Positions 17,631 to 28,735 of a stretch of 64,000 nucleotides of DNA are shown here, one piece after another. The stretch lies in the NCBI GenBank assembly GCA_905181815.1, contig CAJIZA010000001.1, positions 496,001 through 560,000 of the forward strand. Reading direction: 5' to 3'. The notes under the pieces are model-generated. The model did not search any database and had not been told where the DNA came from. It saw only the letters and a program-made list of their open reading frames with translations. The stretch is from an uncultured Planktomarina sp. (GTDB taxonomy: Bacteria > Pseudomonadota > Alphaproteobacteria > Rhodobacterales > Rhodobacteraceae). The position numbers and the translations under genes were made by a program. Position 1 is the stretch's first letter; each line of letters starts with the position of its first letter.

Positions 17631-18236
17631 CTAAGGGTACAAACGCTGGACATCCCAGTCCGCCTCTGGCGTGGACCGTGTCCAGCGGAAGCGATCATGT
17701 AAACGCGCCTCCCCATCGGCCCAAAACTCTAACTCGACAGGTGTAATGCGAATTCCACCCCAAAAACTTGGCCGCATTACAGAATCGCCCTGCTTTGCGC
17801 GCACAGCTTCAACTCGGTCCATTAACGCTTTCCGCGACTCGAGCGGTTGCGACTGGATCGAAGCCACAGCCCCGATCCGCGAAAGCGGCGACCGGCTCAT
17901 AAAATATTCATCTGCCAGCGGACCATCCTCCCGCTCGACAAAACCGCGACACCGGATCTGTCGACGCAGAGATTTCCAGTGAATTACAAAAGCTGCGCGC
18001 CCGGCTTCAAAGGCTTCTTGCGCTTTTTTACTCTCATAATTGGTATAAAAGACAAAAGCCCCGTCCTCGATAGACTTAAGCAACACAATCCGCGCATTGG
18101 GCATGCCGTGCGCGTCAACGGTCGAGAGCGCCATAGCATTGGGGTCATTCAACTCCCCCGCTTCCGCGTCACTCATCCAATCACGCGCCAGAGCAAAGGG
18201 ATCGTTGCCTTCGAAAATTCCAGTTCTTTTTTCCAT
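17631..18236 (-). CDS. pdxH: Pyridoxamine/pyridoxine 5'-phosphate oxidase
   Basis: A 201-residue FMN enzyme that oxidises pyridoxamine or pyridoxine phosphate to pyridoxal phosphate with oxygen. The FMN-binding blocks are plain: [22 protein letters not shown] near residues 33-54 (split: [12 protein letters not shown] / [10 protein letters not shown]), [11 protein letters not shown], and [16 protein letters not shown] near 84-99. The C-terminal dimer segment reads [17 protein letters not shown] and then LHDRFRW before the terminal RLYP. Length and end are standard. The start ATG at 18236 has no strong ribosome-binding site. It diverges from fabI with about 80 bases between. The 260 bases beyond its stop (17364-17630) are AT-rich and hold no gene I can support. 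Confidence 0.96.
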   Translation of the reverse strand: MEKRTGIFEGNDPFALARDWMSDAEAGELNDPNAMALSTVDAHGMPNARIVLLKSIEDGAFVFYTNYESKKAQEAFEAGRAAFVIHWKSLRRQIRCRGFVEREDGPLADEYFMSRSPLSRIGAVASIQSQPLESRKALMDRVEAVRAKQGDSVMRPSFWGGIRITPVELEFWADGEARLHDRFRWTRSTPEADWDVQRLYP

Positions 18237-18317
18237 GTCAGAGGTAGCCTTTGGGTTGATGCATAGAGGGTGTTCGCTTAGACAATTCGTATATAATTCT
18301 CGATGGGGGAAAGTCCA

Positions 18318-19106
18318 ATGGGGCTGATGACCGGAAAACGAGGCCTAATCATGGGCCTGGCCAATGATAAATCAATCGCCTGGGGCATCGCAGAGACTTT
18401 GCGCGCCGAGGGTGCCGAGATCGGTGTGACCTATATGGGAGACGCGATGAAAAAACGCGTCTTGCCGCTGGCCGAACAACTCAATGCGACCATCGTGGCC
18501 GAATGTGACGCAGGAGATCCGGAATCAATTGCCACTTTGATGACACAAGCAAAAGACACATGGGGTCAGATCGACTTCATCGTGCACGCCATTGGTTTTT
18601 CAGACAAATCAGAGTTGCGTGGACAGTATATCAACACGTCGCGGGGCAATTTCCTGATGACGATGGATATTTCCGCCTATTCCTTCACCGCCATATTGCA
18701 AGCGGCCCAGGAGCTTTTGGCACCCGGCGCATCCTGCCTGACCATGACCTATTACGGGGCCGAAAAAGTCATGCCCAACTACAATGTCATGGGCGTGGCA
18801 AAGGCGGCTTTAGAGGCCTCCGTACGCTATTTGGCCGAAGACTTGGGGCGCAATAATATCCGCGTTAACGCGATCTCAGCGGGAACAATCAAAACTCTGG
18901 CCGCTTCCGGCATTGGCGATTTTCGTGAAATTATGAAATGGAATGAAACCAACAGCCCCTTGCGCCGCACAGTGACCCAGACGGAAGTCGGAAAATCGGC
19001 TCTTTATCTGCTGTCAGACCTCGGTTCTGGCGTGACGGGAGAAATTCTGCATGTCGATGCTGGCTACCATGTCATAGGAATGAAGGGTCTTGAGCTGCCT
19101 GAATAG
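18318..19106 (+). CDS. fabI: Enoyl-[acyl-carrier-protein] reductase (NADH)
   Basis: A 262-residue short-chain-dehydrogenase-type reductase that completes each cycle of fatty-acid elongation. The FabI-specific cofactor motif [13 protein letters not shown] is near residues 13-25, and the catalytic Tyr-X6-Lys is YNVMGVAK near 155-162. The C-terminal [16 protein letters not shown] is typical. The ATG at 18318 is chosen over 18303 because GGGGGAAAG lies directly ahead of it; the upstream start would add MGESP. It is followed by gpt at 33 bases, with no obvious terminator between them, so a shared transcript is possible. The gene is intact. Confidence 0.95.
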   Translation: MGLMTGKRGLIMGLANDKSIAWGIAETLRAEGAEIGVTYMGDAMKKRVLPLAEQLNATIVAECDAGDPESIATLMTQAKDTWGQIDFIVHAIGFSDKSELRGQYINTSRGNFLMTMDISAYSFTAILQAAQELLAPGASCLTMTYYGAEKVMPNYNVMGVAKAALEASVRYLAEDLGRNNIRVNAISAGTIKTLAASGIGDFREIMKWNETNSPLRRTVTQTEVGKSALYLLSDLGSGVTGEILHVDAGYHVIGMKGLELPE

Positions 19107-19139
19107 CAGGTTCAGCGATTTTAAAAGTTAGGAAACATC

Positions 19140-19643
19140 ATGTCAGATCGTCTACCACATGAAAAAGGCTTCCATGTCAGTTGGGATCAAATGCACCGAG
19201 ATTCGCGGGCACTGGCCTGGCGCCTCGATGGCAAAGGTCCGGAAGATGGCGCATGGCGCGCAATTGTGGCCATCACACGCGGCGGAATGGCCCCTGCGAT
19301 GATTGTGGCGCGAGAATTGGACGTGCGCAATGTCGATACGGTCAGCGTGAAAAGTTATCATCATCAAGAACGCGCCGATGCCGTTATCCTCAAGGCACCA
19401 GATGCTGACCTAATGGGCGATGGGGCAGGTATTTTGATTATTGATGATTTGGTTGACAGTGGGAAAACCCTGGAGCTGGTGCGCTCAGAATACCCCAAGG
19501 CCCATTTCGCTACGGTCTATGCCAAACCACAAGGCCGGCCGATGGTTGATACGTTCATCACGGAAGTTAGCCAAGACACTTGGATCTTCTTTCCATGGGA
19601 TATGGCGTTGCAATATGTGCAGCCCTATCGCGGGACCGACTGA
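19140..19643 (+). CDS. gpt: Xanthine(-guanine) phosphoribosyltransferase
   Basis: A 167-residue type I phosphoribosyltransferase that salvages xanthine and guanine to their nucleotides. The PRPP-binding loop [17 protein letters not shown] is near residues 99-115 with the two adjacent aspartates. The N-terminal [18 protein letters not shown] and C-terminal [10 protein letters not shown] match XGPRT rather than hypoxanthine enzymes. AGGA precedes the ATG at 19140. It is followed, after about 60 bases, by a nucleoside hydrolase, so together they free and recapture purine bases. Guanine versus xanthine preference cannot be judged from sequence. Confidence 0.93.
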   Translation: MSDRLPHEKGFHVSWDQMHRDSRALAWRLDGKGPEDGAWRAIVAITRGGMAPAMIVARELDVRNVDTVSVKSYHHQERADAVILKAPDADLMGDGAGILIIDDLVDSGKTLELVRSEYPKAHFATVYAKPQGRPMVDTFITEVSQDTWIFFPWDMALQYVQPYRGTD

Positions 19644-19704
19644 TAAAGCAGACTGAAAAGTAAGGGTCACGAGTGGCTCCATAACCGCGCAGCGAGGTCA
19701 GCCA

Positions 19705-20640
19705 ATGTGCCGCGACATCATCATTGATACGGATCCTGGCCAAGATGATGCGGTCGCCATCTTACTCGCCTTGGCGTCTCCGGAGCTCAACGTTCTGGGC
19801 TTGACCTGCGTTGCGGGCAATGTGCCTTTAGAGCGCACGAGCTACAATGCGCGGCAGGTTTGTGAATTGGCAGGGCGCGCCGATATACCAGTGTTTGCCG
19901 GGTGTCGTCGCCCTATGGGCCGCGGTTTGGTCACGGCAGAACATGTGCATGGGGACAGCGGATTGGATGGGGCACCGCTGCCAGCGCCCATGATGGCAGT
20001 GCAAAGCACCCACGCCGTAGACTTTATAATCGACAGCCTCCGCGCCGCGCCGCCAAAAACCATCACCCTTTGCCCGCTTGGCCCGCTGACAAATATCGCC
20101 ACCGCCCTCGAGCGCGCGCCTGATATCGCCGATCGCATCGCGCAAGTTGTCTTGATGGGGGGGGCCTATTTTGAAGTTGGCAATATCACACCCGCAGCTG
20201 AATTTAACATCTTTGTCGACCCGGAAGCGGCCCAATTGGTGTTTCAATCTGGCTTGGATTTGGTTGTAGCCCCCCTGGATGTGACCCATAAGGCACTGAC
20301 CAGCCCAGCTTGGAGTTCTGCGCTGCGCGCCCAAAACCATCCGGTCTGCGACGTGGTGGCCGGCTGGACCGAATTCTTTGAGCGGTTTGATACCCAGAAA
20401 TATGGATCCGAAGGCGCGCCGCTGCATGATCCATGTGTCATTGCCTATTTGATCGCGCCGGAGCTCTTCTCGGGACGGAAGATCAATGTGGAGATTGAAA
20501 CCCAATCCGAGCTGACCCGCGGCATGACAGTTGCCGATTGGTGGCGCGTCACGGATCGTCCGGCCAATGCAATGTTTCTCGGGCATGTCGATGCGGTGAA
20601 ATATTTTGAGCTCATTACCCAACGCCTGGCGCGCTTGTGA
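19705..20640 (+). CDS. Inosine/uridine-preferring nucleoside hydrolase
   Basis: A 311-residue member of the IunH family that hydrolyses the N-glycosidic bond of nucleosides to ribose and base. The calcium-binding N-terminal motif IDTDPGQDDAVAIL is near residues 7-20. Later the MGGAYFEVGNITPAAEFN block (near 152-169) and the C-terminal HDPCVIAYLIAPE (near 237-249) carry remaining metal and sugar ligands. The fold is complete. GAGG precedes the ATG. Its stop TGA overlaps the ATG of selO (TGATG), so the two are translationally coupled. It lies just after gpt and is probably part of a purine-salvage unit. Base preference cannot be resolved. Confidence 0.93.
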   Translation: MCRDIIIDTDPGQDDAVAILLALASPELNVLGLTCVAGNVPLERTSYNARQVCELAGRADIPVFAGCRRPMGRGLVTAEHVHGDSGLDGAPLPAPMMAVQSTHAVDFIIDSLRAAPPKTITLCPLGPLTNIATALERAPDIADRIAQVVLMGGAYFEVGNITPAAEFNIFVDPEAAQLVFQSGLDLVVAPLDVTHKALTSPAWSSALRAQNHPVCDVVAGWTEFFERFDTQKYGSEGAPLHDPCVIAYLIAPELFSGRKINVEIETQSELTRGMTVADWWRVTDRPANAMFLGHVDAVKYFELITQRLARL

Positions 20641-22028
20641 TGCGGGCCAATTGGAACAACAGCTATGCAGCCCTACCGGCGCAAATGTTCACACGCCAAG
20701 CGCCTGTGCCAGTCGCAGCCCCTAAAGCTCTGATGCTCAATGCTGAACATGCAGAGGAGTTGGGCATCACCTTTGGTGAAGACTGGCCGCTGTTTATGGC
20801 GGGCAATCAAATTCCTCAGGGCGCAGATCCGATAGCCCAGGCCTATGCTGGCCATCAATTTGGCCATTGGAACCCGCAGCTGGGCGATGGGCGGGCGGTG
20901 CTTTTGGGCGAGGTCATCGGGCCGCAGGGACGCTTTGACATTCAACTGAAAGGTGCCGGGCGCACGGCCTGGTCGCGCAATGGCGATGGTCGGGCTTGGT
21001 ATGGGCCGGTCCTGCGCGAATATCTAATCTCTGAGGCCATGCATGCGCTCAGCATTCCGACGACCCGCGCCCTAGCCGCCGTTGCCACAGGTGAGACGAT
21101 ATTGCGTGAACAAGGCCCCCTGCCCGGCGCGGTCATCTGCAGAACAGCCTCAAGCCACATTCGGGTGGGTACATTTCAATATTTCGCTGCGCGCGATGAT
21201 ACCCAAGCGCTGGAAGCGCTCTTGCACCAAGCCATAGAGCGGCATTATCACACAGCCCAAACGGTCGAGCAGTTTTTGAGCGCAGCCGTGGCCGCACAAG
21301 CGCGCCTTGTTGCACAATGGATGGGGCTGGGCTTTATCCACGGGGTGATGAACACGGACAACAGCCATGTGGGGGGGATCACAATCGATTATGGCCCCTG
21401 TGCGTTTATGGATGAATTTGTGCCGATGAAGACCTTTAGCTCGATTGATCGGCAGGGTCGCTATGCCTATGGAAATCAACCAAATTTGGCCGCGTGGAAT
21501 ATGGCTCAACTGGCCACGGCGCTGCTGCCCTTAACTGAGGATCGCGAGGCCAGCATCGCTCGCTTTACCGAAATTGTGCAGGGCTTTGGCGATATTTTCG
21601 ACAGAGAATATGCTGCGGTTTTTGCCCGCAAGATCGGTTTGACACCCAGCCAAGAAACCGACGTTCTGGTCGATGGGTTGCTGAAAATGATGGCCAATAT
21701 TGGCGCAGATTATACGCTGTGTTTTCGCGCATTGGCCACGGGGGAAAGCCATGCGCATCTGGGTGTGCATCCCGATTTTGCCGATTGGCACGCCCGTTGG
21801 CAGGCGGCCGGACCCGCGCAGGGCGCATTGGCCCAGGTCAACCCGGCCATTATCCCACGCAATCACCTGATGGAGGCCATGATCGCCGATGCAGTCGCCG
21901 GCGATATGCAGCTGTTTCGCGCGCTGCATGAGGCGCTCAAGGCACCATTTTCGCACTGTGACAACCCCAGTTTCATCGCAGCCCCCGACCCGCAAGAGAT
22001 TGTAACACAAACTTTTTGCGGCACTTAA
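20640..22028 (+). CDS. selO: SelO (YdiU/UPF0061) protein adenylyltransferase
   Basis: A 462-residue pseudokinase-fold enzyme. Family members transfer AMP from ATP to Ser, Thr or Tyr of proteins and respond to redox stress. Typical blocks: AQAYAGHQFGHWNPQLGDGRA (split: AQAYAGHQFGHW / NPQLGDGRA, near residues 61-81), FDIQLKGAGRTAWSRNGDGRA with the ATP-contacting lysine, and FIHGVMNTDNSHVGGITIDYGP with the metal-binding Asn and Asp. The C-terminus ends in TFCGT: a cysteine near the end where eukaryotic SelO has selenocysteine. The length is slightly shorter than E. coli YdiU (478). The ATG at 20640 overlaps the nucleoside hydrolase stop; GTG at 20637 is an alternative. Confidence 0.93.
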   Translation: MRANWNNSYAALPAQMFTRQAPVPVAAPKALMLNAEHAEELGITFGEDWPLFMAGNQIPQGADPIAQAYAGHQFGHWNPQLGDGRAVLLGEVIGPQGRFDIQLKGAGRTAWSRNGDGRAWYGPVLREYLISEAMHALSIPTTRALAAVATGETILREQGPLPGAVICRTASSHIRVGTFQYFAARDDTQALEALLHQAIERHYHTAQTVEQFLSAAVAAQARLVAQWMGLGFIHGVMNTDNSHVGGITIDYGPCAFMDEFVPMKTFSSIDRQGRYAYGNQPNLAAWNMAQLATALLPLTEDREASIARFTEIVQGFGDIFDREYAAVFARKIGLTPSQETDVLVDGLLKMMANIGADYTLCFRALATGESHAHLGVHPDFADWHARWQAAGPAQGALAQVNPAIIPRNHLMEAMIADAVAGDMQLFRALHEALKAPFSHCDNPSFIAAPDPQEIVTQTFCGT

Positions 22029-22192
22029 TGTGACGCGGGATGGAAGATTTTCCACGCCTGTGACTTCCACCAATCGGACTTTTTGCATGACCAATGTGTG
22101 GGTCATCGCCGCCCGCATAGGTTTTGTGAGGTCTCGCAGGGCATTGTGTCGATTATAGGCTCGGGATAATTTATTGCCGTATTTCAGTGGTT

Positions 22193-22336
22193 TTGACCTT
22201 CTTTGTGCCGGAAGTTGAAGTCAAACCGCTAATTTTAACCGTAACCTATATTGTGGTTTTGTTCTCGATCATCGTAAAAGACCCCACCGTTGCGCCAATG
22301 GCCCGGCGGCTAGGCGATAATCCTGATCCGCGCTGA
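22193..22336 (+). pseudogene. C-terminal remnant of a cation/proton antiporter (NhaP-like)
   Basis: A 47-residue open segment reading ILTVTYIVVLFSIIVKD then PTVAPMARRLGDNPDPR and TGA. The pattern matches the end of CPA1 sodium/proton antiporters, where the membrane helix is usually followed by QGLTVAPLARRLG. Upstream in the same frame a TGA occurs at 22127-22129 and no further homology is visible, so only the last helix and tail survive. The rest of the 340-base gap between selO and the fur-type gene (22029-22369) holds nothing else I can identify. Confidence 0.6.
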
Positions 22337-22369
22337 GGTTGGCCGGGCATTTGGGGCTTGGGTGACCAT

Positions 22370-22784
22370 ATGGCGAAAAACATAATTCAAAGATGCGCAC
22401 AAAATGGGCTGCGCATGACCGAGCAACGTCGCATCGTTGCTCAAGTCTTGGAAGACTCGCAAGATCATCCCGACGTGGAAGAGCTCTATGCCCGCGCGCT
22501 GAAACTGGATCCACGGATATCCATCGCGACAGTCTACCGCTCCGTCAAATTGTTTGAGGAATCAGGCATTCTGGAAAAATTAGAATTTGGCGATGGTCGG
22601 GCGCGCTATGAGGATGCAGAGCGTGACCATCACGATCACTTGATAGATATGAACAGCGGCGAGGTGATTGAATTTATCGACCCGGATATTGAAGCGTTGC
22701 AAGAAAAAATTGCAGAGCGCTTGGGCTATCGCCTTAAAGGACATCGTTTGGAGCTATACGGCGTGCCAATTAAGCGCGGCGAAA

Positions 22785-22792
<8 letters not shown>
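22370..22792 (+). CDS. Fur-family regulator (Fur/Mur type)
   Basis: A 140-residue metal-dependent repressor. The winged helix reads GLRMTEQRRIVAQVLEDS and HPDVEELYARA, with recognition helix ISIATVYRSVKLFEESG near residues 50-66. The dimerisation domain carries the metal-binding RARYEDAERDHHDHLID and VIEFIDPDIEALQ. No CxxC zinc pair is present at the end, as in the alphaproteobacterial Fur/Mur group, where the member often senses manganese rather than iron. Mur or Fur cannot be separated by eye. The ATG at 22370 is preferred to the upstream TTG at 22358. Its stop overlaps the start of the next gene (ATGTCTGA). Confidence 0.9.
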
Positions 22793-25017
<2,225 letters not shown>

Positions 25018-25034
25018 GGCGGCAATATTCTAAC

Positions 25035-25071
25035 GGGCGGGATTTGCACGCGATATTGGCAATTCCCGCCC
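25035..25071. terminator. 13-base inverted repeat after eno
   Basis: GGGCGGGATTTGC (25035-25047) pairs with GCAATTCCCGCCC (25059-25071), one mismatch, 11-base loop. There is no T-run on the plus strand. It lies between the convergent eno and anmK genes and can fold in either transcript. Confidence 0.6.
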
Positions 25072-25096
25072 ATAGTCAAACCCGCAATGCCCCTCC

Positions 25097-25124
25097 CCTG
25101 CCTGTCTAAGGCAGGCTGATTTTT
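25097..25124 (+). terminator. Second hairpin, nested in the anmK 3' end
   Basis: CCTGCC (25097-25102), loop TGTCTAA, GGCAGG (25110-25115), then CTGATTTTT. It has a usable plus-strand T-run and would stop eno transcripts, although its right arm lies in the last codons of anmK. Confidence 0.6.
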
Positions 25125-26191
25125 CCACCACAGAGCGGCGCATTGGCCGCGGTTGTGGCGGGAAAAGACGTCGCCAGACCGCGTGCAACGCGGGCCGCGA
25201 GATAGGCGAAGGCCTGGGCTTCGAGCATATCGCCATCCAACCCGATATCATCAATGTCATACACTTTCATCGGCAATTTCATCGCCAATTGCCGCATTAT
25301 TTCACTGTTTTTTCGACCTCCACCACTGATCCAAACCTGTTTGGGTTGAACCGGCATGAGCGGCAGGGCCGCCTCGATTGCCGCGACGCATAGGGCGGTC
25401 AGTGTTGCGGCGGCATCCGCCGGGGCCAGCTGCGCCACCAGCTCCACCATGTCGCTAAAACTGTCGCGATCCAAAGATTTCGGAGCGGAACGCGAAAAAT
25501 ATGGCCGCTGCAAAAAGAGGGCAACGAGCTCTTCATCCACCCGACCGGACGCCGCCAAAGCTCCGCCCTCATCATAGGGCTGTCCAGTGGTTTTCACCAT
25601 GAAGTCATTCAAGGGCGCATTGGCCGGGCCCGTATCAAAGGCCAGCAGGCCCTGTTCGGCTGGCAAGCGGGCGTCGATCCAAGTGAGATTGCCGACACCA
25701 CCGAGATTCACAATCGCCATGGGCTCTCCAATCTGCTTGTAGCGCGCCAACGCCCAATGAAATATCGGAGCCAAGGGCGCACCCTGTCCACCGCAGGCCA
25801 CATCCTCAGAGCGAAAATCCCAAGCCACGGCCGTGCCTGCGCGCCGGGCAAATTCTGCGCCACTGCCCAGCTGATGCGTGCGGAAATTTTGCGGATCGTG
25901 GCACAGTGTTTGTCCATGAAACCCAATCAGCTCCGCCGGCGGCAATTGCGACCACGCCTCCAGATGCGCCGCCAAAATCAACTCCGATACCGGCTCCAGC
26001 CCGGGCGCGCCGGACCATTTTCCCAGCACGCTTTGTAGCATCTGGCGCTCCGCTGCGCTGTAGGGGCGATAGACACTGGGGCCGAATTCGCAAATATCCA
26101 CCCCATCTGTCAAAAGGCAGGCCGCATCCACCCCATCCAGCGAGGTGCCAGACATGAAACCCGTCACCCAAATTGGCTTATTAACGCCCAT
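25106..26191 (-). CDS. anmK: Anhydro-N-acetylmuramic acid kinase
   Basis: A 361-residue sugar kinase that phosphorylates and opens 1,6-anhydro-MurNAc, a step in recycling cell-wall muropeptides in the cytoplasm. The N-terminal [17 protein letters not shown] (near residues 8-24) is the AnmK signature, with the ATP phosphate-binding loop. The catalytic region [11 protein letters not shown] and the sugar-binding [13 protein letters not shown]-type block (here [13 protein letters not shown]) are intact, followed by [15 protein letters not shown]-terminal [13 protein letters not shown] block contacts ATP. The length is normal. It converges on eno and diverges from tyrS. No partner recycling genes are adjacent. 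Confidence 0.95.
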   Translation of the reverse strand: MGVNKPIWVTGFMSGTSLDGVDAACLLTDGVDICEFGPSVYRPYSAAERQMLQSVLGKWSGAPGLEPVSELILAAHLEAWSQLPPAELIGFHGQTLCHDPQNFRTHQLGSGAEFARRAGTAVAWDFRSEDVACGGQGAPLAPIFHWALARYKQIGEPMAIVNLGGVGNLTWIDARLPAEQGLLAFDTGPANAPLNDFMVKTTGQPYDEGGALAASGRVDEELVALFLQRPYFSRSAPKSLDRDSFSDMVELVAQLAPADAAATLTALCVAAIEAALPLMPVQPKQVWISGGGRKNSEIMRQLAMKLPMKVYDIDDIGLDGDMLEAQAFAYLAARVARGLATSFPATTAANAPLCGGKISLP

Positions 26192-26257
26192 GCTCTTTCC
26201 CTATGTATTGGCTTTGACTATACACTGACCCGAAGGCCTTTGAGGAACAAGAGATCA

Positions 26258-27508
26258 ATGACATATCACCCTAAATCAGAATTCATGGCTGTCATGATGC
26301 AACGTGGCTTTCTTGCCGATTGCACAGATTATCAAGGCCTCGATGACGCCTTGAGCCGCGGGGTGACACCAGCCTATATCGGATTTGATGCCACGGCGAA
26401 GTCACTGCATGTCGGCAGTTTGATCCAGATTATGATGCTGCGCTGGCTGCAAAAAACCGGACATAAGCCCATCACCCTCATGGGTGGAGGCACAACAAAG
26501 GTGGGTGATCCGTCATTCCGCGCCGATGAACGCCCCTTGCTGACAGAGGCGCAAATTGACAGCAACATCGCCGGAATCAAAAAAGTTTTCGAGAGCTATA
26601 TCAGCTATGACGACGGCCCAACCGGAGCCTTGATGCTCAACAATGCCGAATGGCTCGACAGTCTCAATTACTTAGATTTCCTGCGCGACATTGGCCGGCA
26701 TTTTTCGGTCAATCGGATGTTGAGCTTTGAATCGGTCAAATCGCGCATCGACCGGGAACAATCTTTGAGCTTTCTTGAGTTCAACTATATGATTTTACAA
26801 GCCTATGATTTTCTAGAGCTGAACCGCCGATATGGGTGCCTCTTTCAAATGGGCGGCTCTGATCAATGGGGCAATATCGTCAATGGGATTGACCTCACCC
26901 GCCGGGTGCTGAACCATGAGATTTACGGCCTTACCTCACAGCTGATGACCACATCCGATGGCAAGAAGATGGGCAAATCCCAAAATGGTGCCGTCTGGCT
27001 CAATGCCGATATGCTCTCTGCCTATGAGTTTTGGCAATTTTGGCGCAACACCACCGATGCGGACACTGGGCGGTTTTTGAAACTTTACACTGAGCTGCCG
27101 ATTGAGGAATGCGAACGTCTTGGGGCCTTGCAAGGCTCAGAGATCAACAGCGCAAAAATCATTTTGGCCAATGAAGTCACAAGTTTGCTGCATGGGGCCG
27201 AGGCTGCAAGGACGGCAGAAGCCACCGCACGCGACGTCTTCGAAAAAGGCGGCACGGGTGATGATTTGCCCACGCTGACCCTTAATGCCGCCGATATCGC
27301 AGATGGCATTTCCATCGTTCAACTTTTGGTGAAATCTGGTTTGGCCAGCAGTGGCAAAGAGGCGAAACGCTTGATTTCTGAAGATGGGGCAAAGCTAAAT
27401 GACGCCCCGCTCAGCGACGCCAGCCTAGTGTTGCAGGCGGGCGATCTAGCAGATCCGATCAAATTATCAAAAGGGAAAAAGAAACACGCATTGGTTCAGC
27501 TGGGATGA
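26258..27508 (+). CDS. tyrS: Tyrosyl-tRNA synthetase
   Basis: A 416-residue class I synthetase that charges tRNA-Tyr. The HIGH-type motif is HVGS near residue 46-49 within [15 protein letters not shown]. The tyrosine pocket region is [17 protein letters not shown], then [16 protein letters not shown]. The KMSKS-type loop is [14 protein letters not shown] near 230-243. The C-terminal S4 RNA-binding domain follows ([20 protein letters not shown]). The ATG at 26258 is preferred to the TTG at 26240; GAGG and GAGATCA lie upstream. It overlaps the next gene by four bases (ATGA). No T-box is seen, as expected for this phylum. Confidence 0.96.
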   Translation: MTYHPKSEFMAVMMQRGFLADCTDYQGLDDALSRGVTPAYIGFDATAKSLHVGSLIQIMMLRWLQKTGHKPITLMGGGTTKVGDPSFRADERPLLTEAQIDSNIAGIKKVFESYISYDDGPTGALMLNNAEWLDSLNYLDFLRDIGRHFSVNRMLSFESVKSRIDREQSLSFLEFNYMILQAYDFLELNRRYGCLFQMGGSDQWGNIVNGIDLTRRVLNHEIYGLTSQLMTTSDGKKMGKSQNGAVWLNADMLSAYEFWQFWRNTTDADTGRFLKLYTELPIEECERLGALQGSEINSAKIILANEVTSLLHGAEAARTAEATARDVFEKGGTGDDLPTLTLNAADIADGISIVQLLVKSGLASSGKEAKRLISEDGAKLNDAPLSDASLVLQAGDLADPIKLSKGKKKHALVQLG

Positions 27509-28671
27509 CGGGCCGCACCACTCAAACCTTTGCACCACCTGTGGTAGAGGCCTATAGCTGGTTGGAGGGAAGAGATTTTTCGCAGCGCGTATTGATAAAC
27601 GTCAGTCAAGCCGCGCCCTTAGCCCCGCCCCCTGCGCCTTTGAGGTCGCATATGGCCAAGGTAATTGAGGAAGAGGACACCCATCTTTATGGGGAGGTTC
27701 TTGGGCTTCTTACTTTAAGGGAAGAATTGGCCCGCCACAGCAGCGCGCTGTATCATGGCAAAATCACAGCGGCGCAGGTAGCCATCACATCAGGATGTAA
27801 TCAAGCCTTCAGCGCGGTCGTGGCGACGCTCTGCCGCGATGGTGATCAGATCATTCTTCCCACACCCTTTTATTTCAATCATAAAATGTGGCTGGATATG
27901 AGCGGTGTGCGCTGCTGCTCTTTGCCCTGCCACGGGGATATGATCCCCGATCCAGCCGAGGCAGCGCAGCGCATTACTGCCCGCACCAAGGCCATTGTCC
28001 TAGTTACCCCCAACAATCCCTGTGGCGTAGAATATCCAGCGGAAGTCATTCAAGCCTTTTATGATCTCGCCAAATCCCACGGGCTTGCCTTAATCATCGA
28101 TGAAACCTATCGCGATTTTCACAGTCAAAGCGGTCCGCCCCATCACCTGTTTGAGCAAGAGGATTGGCAAGACACGCTCATTCAGCTCTATTCCTTTTCC
28201 AAAGCCTATCGGCTGACCGGTCATAGGGTTGGAGCAGTTGTCGCGCGTGACACGCGGCTGGCGGAGATTGAGAAATTTCTTGATACAGTCACCATTTGCC
28301 CCAGCCAGTTGGGTCAAAAAGCAGCCCTCTGGGGACTGCAAAACTTGGGTGACTGGCTGGCCAAGGAGCGGCGTAAAATCTTGGCCCGCCGGCAAGCCAT
28401 CATCGATCACTTCCCCACCCTGCAAGCGAAAGGCTGGCGTCTCATCGGGCTTGGCGCCTATTTTGCCTATCTGGAACATCCATTTGACATCAGCGCAACG
28501 GAACTTGCGCAAAAACTCGTCGAGGAGGCCGCCGTCCTCGCCCTCCCTGGATGTATGTTCGTTCCCACTGGGGATGAATATGGCCGAAGTCACATGCGTA
28601 TCGCATTTGCAAATATCAGCGCAGAAATGATCGTTGATTTATTTGACAGAATGGCACAGGTAAGCCAGTAA
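27505..28671 (+). CDS. PLP-dependent class I/II aminotransferase
   Basis: A 388-residue fold-type I aminotransferase. The cofactor residues are visible: NNPCG (substrate carboxylate loop, [11 protein letters not shown] near residues 171-181), IIDETYRDF with the aspartate that contacts the pyridine, and [15 protein letters not shown] with the Schiff-base lysine near residue 234. The conserved C-terminal arginine is in [10 protein letters not shown] start overlap of four bases with tyrS suggests translational coupling. Amino-acid specificity cannot be read from sequence; neighbours give no pathway clue. Annotation beyond aminotransferase would be guesswork. Confidence 0.9.
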   Translation: MTGRTTQTFAPPVVEAYSWLEGRDFSQRVLINVSQAAPLAPPPAPLRSHMAKVIEEEDTHLYGEVLGLLTLREELARHSSALYHGKITAAQVAITSGCNQAFSAVVATLCRDGDQIILPTPFYFNHKMWLDMSGVRCCSLPCHGDMIPDPAEAAQRITARTKAIVLVTPNNPCGVEYPAEVIQAFYDLAKSHGLALIIDETYRDFHSQSGPPHHLFEQEDWQDTLIQLYSFSKAYRLTGHRVGAVVARDTRLAEIEKFLDTVTICPSQLGQKAALWGLQNLGDWLAKERRKILARRQAIIDHFPTLQAKGWRLIGLGAYFAYLEHPFDISATELAQKLVEEAAVLALPGCMFVPTGDEYGRSHMRIAFANISAEMIVDLFDRMAQVSQ

Positions 28672-28735
28672 CTGGCTTGCTGCTGTACTGTTGTTGGCTT
28701 AAGCATTTTGGAACTAAATTAAAGGGATCGCCCCA

